A stretch of DNA of 64,000 bases, taken from NCBI GenBank assembly GCA_015039365.1, contig WION01000145.1, positions 62,001-126,000 of the forward strand, given 5' to 3'. Below are positions 34,316 to 45,937 of this stretch, piece after piece. The position numbers were made by a program, and so were the translations under genes. Source of the DNA: Amanita rubescens. Lineage: Eukaryota > Basidiomycota > Agaricomycetes > Agaricales > Amanitaceae. Position 1 is the first letter of the stretch. Every line of letters begins with the position of its first letter. The notes under the pieces are model-generated. The model saw only the letters and a list, made by a program, of their open reading frames with translations, did not search any database and had not been told where the DNA came from.

Positions 34316-34723
34316 TCGGCAAGTCTCGTTTCTGTCTTTTCTTTTCTTATCTATGATACCACGAGAGTTTCTTTTTTACGATACTTATTTCTCTTCTCTT
34401 TTCGTTTAACTCCTCTCCCTCTTTTCAGCTCGCTCCATCATTTTCGATTTTCATATCATCTGTACCAACTAACCGCCATGGATACTACATAATACCCATC
34501 TATCCTATACGATGTACCAGAGGATTGTAACAACATTATATAATTTTATTTATGGTCAATGGATTTCTTTTCATCTGAATGAATGACCGGGACTCCTCGA
34601 CCCGTACTAGATAGTAGAAAGTGCCATAAGTGTAGGAGTAACGGGTCACGTGGCAGCAAGAGCCACGACGACAAGGCATCGGGCCCGTCGTGCCTCACAT
34701 TTTTCTCCCCGCACAACCATACC
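34316..34723. other. Intergenic, coiled-coil gene to GET1
   Basis: T-rich 3' flank followed by the GET1 promoter. No gene recognised. Confidence 0.5.
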
Positions 34724-35578
34724 ATGTCGCTGTTTCTAACGATCTTCGTGCTCACATTCATGACGCAACTCATATCCTGGGTAGGGCAGTCTGTATTACT
34801 AGAACGGGTACGCTTCAATCTACCGGTTGACGAGCGACCAGCTTTAACGCGTATTCGTATTGTTATTCACAGGCCTATGAGTGGTACCTTTGGGTAACCA
34901 GGTCGGACTTGGCCAAACAGCAGCGGGAACTGAAAAAGGACCTGTTGACCAAAAAAGCGGAGCTCCTAAGGCTTAGTGCCAAGGATCATTTTGCCAAATA
35001 CATGAAGCTAAAGCGGAGCGTGGATAAAGGATTAACGGATCTTGAGAAACTGAGTGCGTACTGCGGTCTTCCGCGTTCTTTACTAAAAAAGGCTAACGGA
35101 AGGGCGTTGATGTTCTTTGTTTTGTTTTTTTATCCGTCCGCGTGTTGTAGATGGAGAAATCGCGAGTAGCAGGACGGCATTTTCTGTTAAATTTAATTCC
35201 GTGATATGGGTAGGCACGACCGGGGTGCAGTTTGTGGTCGGGTGGTGGTACCGCAAGGCGGCCGTATTTTATTTGCCTCCCGGGTGGTTTGGTCCGTTGA
35301 CTTGGTGGCTGGCATTCCCGTTCGGGCCAAAAGGTAGGGTGTTCCTTTCCTTTGCTCCGATGACGTGGAAGTAAAAAAAATTGCATTTTGTAGGATCTGT
35401 AAGCGTCGGAGTGTGGCAGATGGCTTGTAAGAGGGTGTTAGTAGTATGCGAACGGATTGCGAAGGATTTTGCAGGCAAGTGTACTTTTTTTTGTTCCGGT
35501 ATTATACTCTTTTTCTAATGTACGGTAGGTTCGTATTGGCAAACTAGTGAGGAAGAGAGTACGACAGCCAAGACATGA
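34724..35578 (+). CDS. GET1: Get1 (WRB-like) ER receptor for tail-anchored protein insertion
   Basis: Starts [20 protein letters not shown] (first transmembrane helix). A cytosolic coiled coil follows ([20 protein letters not shown], then [19 protein letters not shown]), then two more helices ([19 protein letters not shown] and [16 protein letters not shown]). Get1 with Get2 forms the ER-membrane receptor that takes tail-anchored proteins from Get3. Five exons. The last intron starts GCA-G|GCAAGT and ends at about 35527, giving the C-terminus [14 protein letters not shown]. Without that GC-AG intron the frame ends a few codons later in a Phe-rich tail. About 205 residues, normal for the family. 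Confidence 0.9.
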
Positions 35579-36172
35579 TTATATACAGGCATGTTGTAAT
35601 ATAATATTACTGCTATTGCTCAATGCACACCGTTCTCGAACCGCGCGAACGCTTTCATCAGGACAACATTGTCTGGTCATGCCGACGTTCGGCCTTTCTC
35701 CTCTCCCGCCTTATGCAGGCTTCCGGGCAGGGCCTCCATCTCAGCGGAACGGCATACAACCTGTATCATGCTCCTCCGGGCGCATGTGAAGGGTACTTTG
35801 CGAGTCGGAGCCTGCTCCCGGAATATCTTCTGATAAGCGAAACTCGTCTCTTACCCTTCCCCCTCACCTATGCTACCTACTGTAAGTTTTACCTAGCTTG
35901 TAGCCTCCTTCTCTGTTTATAGGCCTCCTCCCTTGTCCCTGCCTCTCCTGGCGAGGTTATAGCTTAGCCTTAACCTGAGTTGCCGTAGCAGCGTAGTTAG
36001 CTTAGTAATCATATTCACATGATTCACATTCACATGCACCACGGTCTGACATCGCTACGGTGACGTCGACGGCTCGGAAGACCCACGGAGTGCCGAGAAC
36101 GGTAATTTGCCTACATAACAGGCGCACTGACATGTCTAGCTTTTCCATTGCCTCGCTCTATTCTCTACCGCC
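35579..36172. other. Intergenic, GET1 to malate synthase
   Basis: Holds a 99-codon open frame from ATG 35623 (contains LLSRLMQASGQGLHLSG and a Leu/Cys-rich end) with no family resemblance, followed by tandem CACATTCACATG-like units near 36015-36040. The rest is a plausible promoter for malate synthase. Confidence 0.4.
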
Positions 36173-38071
36173 ATGGTTCAAGGTGTTCAAATCCTTTCTC
36201 AGGTTGCTCCAAATGCCCAGGCAGAAATTCTGACCGAAGGTGCTTTGTTGTTCCTCGCGTCGTTACATAGGACGTTCGAGGCTACGCGTCAGTCGTTGCT
36301 CACCGCACGAGACGGAGCCCAGAGGAAGTTCGACTCTGGCGTCCAGTTGGATTTCCCTCCGGAGACAGCTCACATTCGTGCTGACCCGTCGTGGCTCTGT
36401 GCTCCACCTGCTCCTGGCTTGGAGGATAGACGGGTGGAGATTACAGGCCCCACAGACAGGAAGATGGTCATCAATGCCCTTAATAGTGGCGCAAAGACGT
36501 TCATGGCTGATTTTGAAGGTGAGGGGTTCGGCATCTTGAATGCTCTCCTGTTCGCTGATCCATGTGCTATTCATAGATTCCAGTGCTCCGACGTTTGCAA
36601 ATATGCTTAATGGACAACTCAATTTACGTGATGCCGTAAAACGTCAGATTGATTTTGAGACCGGGGGAAAGAAGTATAAACTGGTTGATAAACCGGCTGT
36701 ATTACTTGTTCGGTAAGTCTATTGAACATGTCTACGATTGTAGGGGTTTTTTTTGACTTTCGGCTCTTTCTTTAGCCCCCGAGGATGGCATCTCGATGAG
36801 CCCCGCGTAGCTGTCGATAATGCTCCTGTCTCCGCCTCTCTATTCGACTTTGCTATGTATTTCTACCACAATGCTCAAGAGCTCGTAAAGCGTGGATATG
36901 GTCCTTACTTTTACTTGCCCAAAATGGAACATTATCTTGAAGCTCGTTTATGGAACGACGTATTTTTATTCTCGCAATCCTACATAGGGATGCCGGTTAA
37001 CACCATTCGTGCAACTGTTCTTATCGAGACACTCCCAGCTGCGTTCCAAATGGAAGAAATTTTGTTCGAATTACGGAATCATTCTTCGGGTCTGAACTGC
37101 GGCCGGTACGTTTAATATCACAAGCCATGGGCCTATTATCGATAAGAGGTCTTTCTCCAGATGGGATTATATTTTTAGCTTCATTAAGAAGCGTCGCGCC
37201 GACCGAAGTGCAGTTCTACCCGATCGCAAGGATGTCACGATGACTGTGCCATTCATGGACGCCTACGTCAGGCTTTTAATTCAGACTTGCCACAGGTACA
37301 TCAACCTATCTGGAGCTTTGAGAGATGTCTGATACTGCTCTAGACGTAAGGTTGCTGCAATGGGCGGCATGTCTGCCCAGATCCCCATCAGAAACGATGC
37401 GAAGGCGAATGAAGTCGCAATGGACAAGGTTCGCTCCGACAAGCTACGCGAAGTGACCGCTGGTCACGATGGTACATGGATAGCTCATCCCCTCATAAAC
37501 ACGATCGCTCGTAAAATCTTCGACGATCATATGTTGGGGCCTAATCAGGTACATTATTCCTTCTTTTCTCCACAAGTAACTTCTTTAAAGCTTTTATCAG
37601 TACCACGTTCTTCGCGAAGAAGTCAAAGTCACCGCTGATGACCTTCTCAATGCCAAGGTACCGGGCAAGATAACGCTTGCGGGCTTCCGAGAAAACATTG
37701 ATTGCTCGCTCGCATACATGTCTGCTTGGATTGGTGGTAACGGATGTATACCTCTCAATTACCTCATGGAAGATGCGGCGACTGCGGAGATTACTCGAGT
37801 ACAACTCTGGCAATGGGTTCATTATGGATTGCGCCTCGATAATGGTCGGCCTATCACCCCCGAGTTCGTTGATCAGCAGATTGATGAGCTTGTGCCTACT
37901 ATCAAGAAACTTGCACCCAGTGTGCAGGACGAGCATGTCAAGATTTCCGCAACCTATTTGAAGAATCAAATCAGAAAACAATGGCCGAGCGAATTCCTAA
38001 CGAGCGACCTGATGTCATACCTTGCCGCAGCCGATGGGGTCGAATCAGTTTGGTACCGCTCTTCGCTTTAA
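36173..38071 (+). CDS. Malate synthase, peroxisomal
   Basis: Six exons: 36173-36518, 36577-36712, 36776-37105, 37161-37295, 37344-37548, 37601-38071, about 540 residues. It condenses glyoxylate and acetyl-CoA to malate in the glyoxylate cycle. Family motifs: [82 protein letters not shown], and near the end [19 protein letters not shown]. The catalytic Asp and the Arg of RPRGWH are present. It ends WYRSSL; the last three residues (SSL) are a variant PTS1 signal for peroxisomal import. Expression is probably induced by acetate or fatty acids, as in relatives. Confidence 0.96.
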
Positions 38072-38433
38072 GGGATGGTTTCATTGAGCATATTTGATTG
38101 TTTCATGTTCATAATCTGTACTTGTACGTAAAATGAATCCGAATAACCACATATCGATTCGTCTCTAACAGGCCAGCTGATGGGTTGCGAAGTCCATGTA
38201 TATATTTACCGTGCGAACATCGCGAGTCGTAGCCCCGGATAATCATCCTAAAATACCACACATGTCGGCAGCCTTCGACTTTGGACTTTGAATATCTTCC
38301 ATGAGCCAAAAATGGAATCAGTTTTACCTTGCCCTTATGTACGTGGAAAACTGCCCCTCAGCACTAGTACTGGAATTCTTCTGGTAAAGCCGAGGAATAA
38401 ACTATTTATGCTTCTAGTTCGGCTCGGGCACCC
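38072..38433. other. Intergenic, malate synthase to P450
   Basis: 3' flank of malate synthase and the P450 promoter. Only short open frames. Confidence 0.5.
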
Positions 38434-40667
38434 ATGAGTAAAAAAGAGGCTGCTTCAATGGCCCAAACACCCTCCTTCGATGTCTTTGCTATCTTTCGCC
38501 CTTCCTTGGTTGTTTCGTCTTTCTTGTCTATCGCACTTGGCGAACTTCTCGCCTACCGCGCGGTGTGTCGACACCTCCTGGACCTAGAGGTGTACCTTTC
38601 TTTGGATTCGTCCGCAACGTACCTCATGAGTACGCCTGGCTGACCTACGCTGACTGGGCCAAAAAGTATGGAGACGTGATGTACCTCAAAACCTTTGGAC
38701 AACCGATGGTCGTTCTGAGCTCGTCCAAAGCCGTAACGGACCTATTCGAGAAACGATCCTCGATTTACTCTGGTCGTCCGCGCATGGTGCGTTCCATGAT
38801 TTCCTGAATTTTTGCATGACCGGTGAACTCTTCTCGCATGAGTAGGTTATGGCTGACGAGTTGATGGGATGGGATTGGGATTTCCTTCATATGACGTATT
38901 CAGATAGATGGAGGTAAGCAACCAAGTCTATTGTGCCTGACACATACCAACTTCCGTATTTCGCCCCTGTGACAACCTTAGGCAGCACAGACGTGTTTTC
39001 CATCAGTCATTCCAGTCGCGGGCTATTGAAGGATATTTCCCCATCATAAGACGCGCTGCCCTCGACTTGGTATCCAACTTTTCCGCAACGCCTGATGACT
39101 TCGTGAGCCATATTCGACAGTGAGAATCGTCTGCCGTGTTTTCTTCCGTCTTATTTACGCATATATTAGCTTTTCCGGAGGCATCATTCTGCGCATTACC
39201 TATGGTTATGATGTTACTCCAAAGAACGACGAATACGTTCGTTTGGCACAAGCGGCTGGCGGTCCATTATTGCAGGTCGTTCACGCTGGGTCATACCTAG
39301 TAGAGTACATACCCGCACTCAAATACATTCCATGTGAGTACGAGACGCCGATTTCTCCGTAGCCCTAATTATCTGCTCCGCGCAGCTTGGTTCCCGGGGG
39401 CCAAGTTCAAACGCCAGGCCAAAGAATGGGCAAAACACGCCTTTCGTTTGAGAGAAAGTCCTTTCGAATCTGTTAAAGCTGCTATCGTATGGCTATATGC
39501 CCTAAACTTTTGTTCTTTCAATAAATATTGTCTTGACAGGCCAGCGGGAACGCTAGACCATGTATGGTCTCTGAATTTTTCGAGAAACCCCACGATACGG
39601 CCTCAGAGGAAATTGTTAAGAATTGTGCTGGATTAGCGTACGCTGGTGAGTACCAATGTCTTCGATTATGTTACCGTACTCAACACGCTTGCTTAGCTGG
39701 GTCGGATACTGTGAGATTCAAGCGGCTTAACCAATTGCACGTCAAACGAACATGTCTTTTAGACAGTTTCTTTCCTTGAATCATTTGTTCTAGCGATGGC
39801 CATGTTTCCGGACGCTCAGAGACGCGCCCGCGAAGAGTTGGACTCTGTGGTTGGGGGAACTCGCTTACCTGATTTCTCTGATCGAGAAACTCTAACCTAC
39901 CTTGATGCGCTTCTACTGGAAACATTGAGATGGAATCCGACGGTGCCGCTAGGTACTCAATTTCACCTGTTCCATCACTCGAGTCTCACACAGCGTTAGG
40001 TGTACCCCACACAGCAACTGAAGACGATGTTTATGAGGGATACTTCATTCCAAAGGGTAGGTAAATCTCAGATAATAAACTCCGGTGTCCAACTCCAGCT
40101 CCCATCCAGGTGCACGGGTCCTTGGGAATTATTGGTAATTTATTTTATCAGATATCATAATTACCGTGGGCTGAGAGACCTCAGGGCTATTTCGCGCGAT
40201 AAAGAATTGTATCCTGATCCTGAACGGTTTCTTCCAGAGCGGTTTTTAGAAGAGGGGAAACAGCGGCAACTTGACCCTGCCGTTGCAGGTGCATTCGGCT
40301 TTGGCCGAAGGTATACATTTAGTTTTTACAGTGGCGATAAAGTTTGTGACTAACTGTACTAGGATTTGTCCTGGCCGCCATCTTGCCGTCCATTCCGTAT
40401 GGCTCGCTATGGCGTACACCCTGACAATGTATGCGATCTCCCCGGCCACGGATGAAAATGGCGCTAAGGTCGAACTAAAGAGAGAAAACACCAGTGGGCT
40501 TACTGTGTATGTACTTTATAAATGCCTTCCATTCGGCCCGTCTCTTAGTCTTCTCTCCTTTATTTGACAGGCACCCAAAGCCGTTCAGAATACAATTGAC
40601 TTTACGATCGAACGATATGGCAAGCCTTATTCATGTCTTGAAGGATGATGCATCCTTCGCTTGTTGA
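38434..40667 (+). CDS. Cytochrome P450 monooxygenase
   Basis: A microsomal P450 of about 500 residues with about twelve exons. Order: a hydrophobic N-terminus (FAIFRPSLVVSSFLSIALGE), Pro-rich hinge STPPGPRGVPFFG, WLTYADWAKKYGDVMYL, WRQHRRVFHQSFQ (helix C), AGSDTTVSFLESFVLAMAMF (I-helix oxygen-binding motif), LLLETLRWNPTVPLG (E-x-x-R), DPERFLPERFLEEG, and AFGFGRRICPGRHLA with the haem-ligand Cys. It ends LKDDASFAC. The I-helix Thr pair is joined by an intron between two Thr codons. The proposed N-terminus (ATG 38434 or 38458) is in a different frame from STPPGPRG at 38565 with no room for an intron, so a frame break or an unseen first exon is likely. Substrate unknown. Confidence 0.88.
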
Positions 40668-41479
40668 GCGGGAAGTATATTTCTTTTTGGATAGTGTTTT
40701 AAGTTTATGAGTTTAGTCTTTGTACGTGTGTGGTTCCATCTACTTACAACTCAAGTTTTGATGAAGGAAGAAAGTGAACTATCAACAACGTTTGTGCCTG
40801 ATTTGGTGACCTGGACTCCGTTTACTTAAAATAAATCTACCAAGCCCAAGGGTGCTGCAGGTTCAGAAAATCATGGGACTGGCTAAATTTTTTTCTCCTG
40901 CCAAGACCAGTTGATTTGCACAGCGGCTTCACATGTATAGGCTGCTTTGTTCTATTGGTTCCGATATGAATATTGTGCCCAATGAACTCGAGCACGTTCT
41001 CGAGTGTGGGGAAGTTCTGTCCCTATATCCTGTCGGGGTCCTGGCTACTGACAGATTCCACTTGATGGCGCTTCTAAGTATACCGCTTTCGAAACGTCGA
41101 CCACGTTCAGGTACTGTCCTTTAGCTGAAAATAGTAAGGTCCCGCTTGGACCTTCGCTACGTAGGTCAAAACCTTCGATGATATTGATGCAAGTAAGTAC
41201 TATGGCTTCTGCGACCCTCTCAGTAATATATCGGGAATACGTTCTAAAAGCCGCCAATAAATATGCGGGACTTCCTGGATTAGAGAAAGCCAGCGATGTC
41301 CGCATCACCCGAAGTCCTCGTTAACTGGGAACACAAGAACATCATCTTTGTAGGTGATCTTCACGTACCATACGATGTTTGAATGTTTTTGAACCCGTTT
41401 CCTAGCATGTCATTCGTATGTCAATTGACTTATACGTATTCCGCACATTCCGAGTCTCACGTCTCACATAGTCAGCGGT
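40668..41479. other. Intergenic, P450 to DUF6533 cluster
   Basis: Contains an 88-codon minus-strand frame (41308-41045, with SPAYLLAAFRTYSRYITER) without recognisable motif. Otherwise A/T-rich flanks. Confidence 0.4.
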
Positions 41480-42826
41480 ATGGCGCTTCAGGTACGCGTG
41501 ACTCTGTTTATTCAGTTTGCACCCTGAATTTATGTGAGCGATTTTTAGTACTACGACTTTTTCCAAACCATAGAACTAGAAGTCGAGTATATCTGGAAGG
41601 CTCGGTTTAATCTGCTCAAATTCACTTATCTATTCACGAAATATCTGCCATACGTTGACGTGCCTCTCCTTGCCGGTGCGTGCTTCCTCTTTGACGTGGA
41701 GAAATTATAAAGTGACAGTAAAAAAGCGGGCCATGGCCATTGGACAACTGGGCAGTGCCGCGCGTTGAATTTGAGCGTCTCCTGTAAGGGCCTATTTGCT
41801 GGCATGAATGATGGGCCGACTTCATTACTGCCTCTAGGTTCATTCGCCATCGGCTTGGCCACCACACAAGGTAGTAAAATATATTCACGCCTTAGATTTC
41901 TGATAACAATCATGGCAGCGATACTCACTTTGAGAACATTGGGATTATGGCGCCGGCCTCGATGGCTGACTTGTGTATTCGTATGTTTTGGTATCGTCGT
42001 GCTCACGTATGGCCTCTCCAATCTACATTCGGGGCTGAAGTCTGTAAAATGTAATCCTTTTAACTCCAGCAAGTGGCTGCACTCCCGCATGATCCTAATG
42101 AAGTGAAACAGTTACAACCACAGACCCAAAATGGGGATGCGAAACGAGCACTAGTGTTGGCTTTCAGACTTCAAAATTATGGATACTTTGGGTATTGGGA
42201 CTTTTTTATGATGGTTGTAAGTACTCAGACCTGCATTCGACTTGATTTGACACGTGCGCAGTGCTTTGTGCCCTGCTCATAGCAAGGGTAGTGATCGAAT
42301 GTAAGTATTGCATCACTTTTTAATTGGGAGCACGCTGATACCGTTGTAGTACGAGAAGGGCAAATATCACAACCTCTCTACCTCATATACAGAGACGGTA
42401 AGCCACTAATCGCACCTTCAATCGCACCACCTGCTTCATTTTTACTGATTTTTATCGAGGTATCGCATATTACATATATCTCTTTTGTGAGCTTTCCTTG
42501 GCGAAATCTCGTGTCCATGGCGTTTACGGTAATCACAGTAATAACCGCTATGCTTCTCCTGTGGCTTGTTGAGCTGGATGTACGTGCTCTATTAATAACC
42601 TCTTCAGTGACTCACAAAGCCCTAATTGTTTGAAGCAAGACTTTCTCGTGCCCGTATCTATGTATTTTAAACCGCCCAACGCATCCTATTATTTCTGACG
42701 CAGCATTACAGCCTGACGCGCATTATTCATCCTCTTTTTGCAACACGAGTAGTATTACATGCTCGCCAGCAAATAGCTCTTACATCATTGCCTTCGTCAA
42801 ACATGATGAGTACAATCAATCTTTGA
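41480..42826 (+). CDS. DUF6533 seven-helix membrane protein, copy 1
   Basis: Starts MALQ, then an intron, then the DUF6533 signature YYDFFQTIELEVEYIWKARF and LLKFTYLFTKYLPYVDVPLL. Helices follow: SFAIGLATTQAILTLRTLGL, WLTCVFVCFGIVVLTYGL, KLWILWVLGLFYDG, LLCALLIARVVIE, AYYIYLF and AMLLLWLVELD. The last exon reads HYSLTRIIHPLFATRVVLHA and ends STINL. At least ten exons of 40-190 nt. DUF6533 proteins are agaricomycete seven-helix proteins resembling GPCRs in layout, with no assigned ligand. It is the first of three tandem same-strand copies. Confidence 0.85.
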
Positions 42827-43190
42827 TGTCAACAAACCACTTGAAAAAATACACACTCTAATCACTATGCCATTGTTCTGTTCTAGTTCAATAAAGTTAA
42901 AGTACGGTCTACATACATACAAATCAAAATCAAATGTTCACAACCAGCATCAATTTCAGGACCACGGTGCAAGAAAACTCAAAATCCCGCCGAACGAATC
43001 TATGTCATTCTCGGAGATCACTTTTCTCCCGGTGCTTTTGCTCTCGCTTATCAGACCCTTCCACTTTCAGGGTAGGTGACCTTTCACTCAGGAGATTCCT
43101 GGAGATTCCCGTGCACAGATCAGACTATGTCTTTTCTAGCTTGGCATGAATTGAACTGCCCTGAAATACACCACGTATGTACAGGTAACA
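42827..43190. other. Intergenic, DUF6533 copies 1 and 2
   Basis: No gene recognised. Short open frames around 42900-43150 lack motifs. Confidence 0.4.
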
Positions 43191-43232
43191 TTGAACCTCT
43201 CTTCCACGCACTCTCACGGGTGTCAAAAATTA

Positions 43233-44716
43233 ATGTCAATGACGCCTGAACAGCTCATTGACAAAGAAATCGTTGCAGTAGGTTTCTCGCCCAAGTTAAA
43301 TAACGTTCCCACAATACATCCATTGTCTTCAGTATGCCGTTCGTACGTTGATCATCGAGGACTTCGTGGCCATGATAAACTCTCACCGACATCCGCCGCA
43401 GTTAGTGGCCTGTCTCTCCAGGCATGCTCGGGGTTTTTCTCTGTACGTCAAACTGACCATCAGAGTTCTAGCTCTACGATTTCTTCCAAACCATAGAGCT
43501 TGAAGTAGAGTGCATCTGGAATGCTCGGTTCGATTTCGTCAAACTAATTTATCTATTCACAAAATATCTACCATTTATTGACGTGCCACTCCTTGCTTGT
43601 GGTTGGTTTGGCCTTCCGGGTGGAGCTGATTGGACCCAAGAGCAATGTCGCATACTCGACCTTTGCATCTCAGGTAAGGCCCGTGAAGAATCATCCAATG
43701 ACTGGTTGCTTGATGTCTTAGGGTCATTCATCGTCGGCTCGGCGTCTTCGCAAGGTGATCCAGCTACTTCCGGATCTTTGCCCCAAACATTTCTGACATC
43801 GGCAAATAAGGAATACTGGCGTTAAGGACTTGGGGATTGTGGGGCCGACCTCGGTGGATGATATATGTACTCGCTTCTATCGCTATTGCTATGACCATCT
43901 TTGGCGCCATTAATTCATATTCAGCCCTAAATTCGGTGGAATGTAAGCAGTAACCGATCCGGGTCGCCGCTGGACATCAAGCCATGCCTAACGAAATGAA
44001 ACCTAGTTGACACAGATCATGATGATGGATTCTCTGGCGGGAGATGTACGGCGATTATTGACATCGAAGATTCGATTTTATGGATTAGTTGGGCATTCCA
44101 GTTGATTTATGATGGTCGTAAGTGATACTTCCTCTCGCAAGACTCAACGGCCCACTTTCACAGTGCTTTGCACCCTCCTTATAATTAATGCAGTGGTGGA
44201 ATGTATGTTAGCCTGGTCTCTGATTGGATGCCTTCTAATGTTGCTATAGTGAAGAAAGGGCGAATATCACGTCCAATATACATTATATACAGAGATGGTA
44301 AGCATATTCGCTCAATCATAATTTTAGATCCTCATTTTTGCTCAGGTGTTATGTTTCACGTCTATCTATTCTGTAAGTTTCGACCTAACCTTCTCGTGTT
44401 GATCACGCTTACTGTGGCTTCACAGTGCTGATGTTCATGTTCCTTCTCTTTCTTTTGGGAATCCATGTACGTGTCTGTACAATAACGTGCAAGGGTCCAA
44501 GTTGACTTTCATTTTAAAGCAACAGTTCCTTTTCCCAGTGACGATGTGCGTCAGATACTTTTCAACATAAAATAATTTGCTAAGGGTGCATCCAGCCTTA
44601 ATCGTGTCGTTCACCCACTGTTTGCGGTGAGAGTTGTGCTACATGTTCGGCGATATGCACAGTACAATGCCCTACCTGAATCAAATATGATAAGCACCAT
44701 ATGGAGTGACATGTAA
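43233..44716 (+). CDS. DUF6533 seven-helix membrane protein, copy 2 (start uncertain)
   Basis: Homologous throughout to copies 1 and 3: LYDFFQTIELEVECIWNARF, FVKLIYLFTKYLPFIDVPLL, SFIVGSASSQGILALRTWGL, SILWISWAFQLIYDG, LLCTLLIINAVVE, RGRISRPIYIIYRDG-type loop, then VVHPLFAVRVVLHVRR and the end TIWSDM. The start is the odd point. Copies 1 and 3 read SGMALQ at the first exon end, while here the same place reads SGLSLQ, with CTG in place of ATG, and the following intron would need a GC donor (CAG|GCATG). An in-frame ATG at about 43233 would add an unrelated N-terminal extension. So it is either a start-loss allele or a gene with a new 5' end. Confidence 0.7.
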
Positions 44717-45066
44717 TGTAGTCTGCTTTTGAATGCGTTTGTTTCTGACGAATTTGAACTGTATTATAACGATCTTTCCTCGGTTGGGTGTTATAAGAGT
44801 GAAGAGCAAGTTGCTTACCACGCCGAGGTATAATTGGACGTTGAAACCGAGTTTTCCTTCCCCTGGTGGTTACGGCCGTACATATCTGTCTGTTTATGCC
44901 AGCAACACGTGCTTTATTGCATGCGCAACGGTTTTCCCATTCCGCCCTCATACCTCAGGACCTGACATGACTCGGAGTGTTTCAGGACAGACTCTGAATT
45001 CCGATCACGAACCTCATCAATGAAATGTTGTCCACATATAGTAATGCCGATAAAACGCCTTTATTC
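44717..45066. other. Intergenic, downstream of DUF6533 copy 2
   Basis: 3' flank of copy 2; nothing recognised apart from the convergent candidate gene ending at 45067. Confidence 0.4.
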
Positions 45067-45626
45067 CTACTTAGTGTTCACAACGAATGCTAAGTACAGC
45101 AAAAACTGAACAGGTGCAGTCAATAAACTATTGTCCACATCGTAAGTCAGCCCTGCGCCGTTTCTGACACACTGAGAAATGCTACTTACCATAGCTCAGA
45201 ATTAATGCTCATGAGGGAGTACTTGCAATGATCAACTCCAGCGTTAATAGCCATCGCGTGAAGCCGTGCAGGGTCATACTTACTCTCACTGCATTGCTGG
45301 CACGTGCGAATTGAGTATCCGTCAAGTTGGCGGCATTCAGAAGGCTTTCCGACAAGAGAAGCAGTTGATGTTCTTGTGAGTGGCGCAGTGGGAGAACCCG
45401 CGTGTGAGCGCATGTGAGCTGCGACTCTGAAATGATCATCAAAAGCGAGCCAGCCTCTCTGGCCTCGCGCCAATTGAGTCTTGGACCCTGGTTGCGCTCG
45501 TAGACGAGCCACTAACTCAAGTTGTAATTGGCAAGTGACAGGTAAGATCATTCTCGACGTTATTGATGGTGAAATTTGACCCGATAGTTCCACGTTGTTG
45601 TTATTCGGCTGCCAAGTCTTCTGCAT
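45067..45626 (-). CDS. Uncharacterised small gene candidate
   Basis: An ATG at 45626 opens a frame of about 147 codons (MQKTWQPNNNNVELSGQ, SITSRMILPVTCQLQLELVA, RTCQQCSESKYDPARLHAMA). It reaches a strong donor (TATG|GTAAGT, about 45190) and could join an exon reading LLTAPVQFLLYLAFVVNTK with the stop at 45067-45069, followed at once by an AATAAA-type signal. A further 74-codon open frame lies just upstream (45852-45628, VHKNITLEGVLRDDTFITHG), but no splice join fits. I do not recognise a family. It lies between DUF6533 copies 2 and 3 on the opposite strand. Confidence 0.35.
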
Positions 45627-45937
45627 TCTACTTGGAATCAATTAACCCCGAAGACATTTTAAGTTCAAACCCATGAGTGATAAATGTGTCGTCTCTCAGC
45701 ACACCCTCCAAGGTGATATTTTTATGGACCACCCGCCTGGCCAACGAGTGGGAATGCAATGACGACGCTATCAACGCCGAACGCAATCGCCGGATTTCAA
45801 CGGGAGGTGACCATTTTTGTAAGTTTCTTATTATGATGTTGATTTGAAGCATAACCTATTACACCGCTCTCAGTATATCGCTGGTGCGCCTCTCCTTGCA
45901 CTGATAGGTAGTTCTTATTCGTTATACAGCCAGTGGC

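Noticed and set aside
44091..44110. Apparent TGA stop inside DUF6533 copy 2 when aligned to copy 1 in one frame.
   Set aside because: The correct frame in both copies reads L-W-I-x-W..YDG; the stop belongs to a shadow frame.
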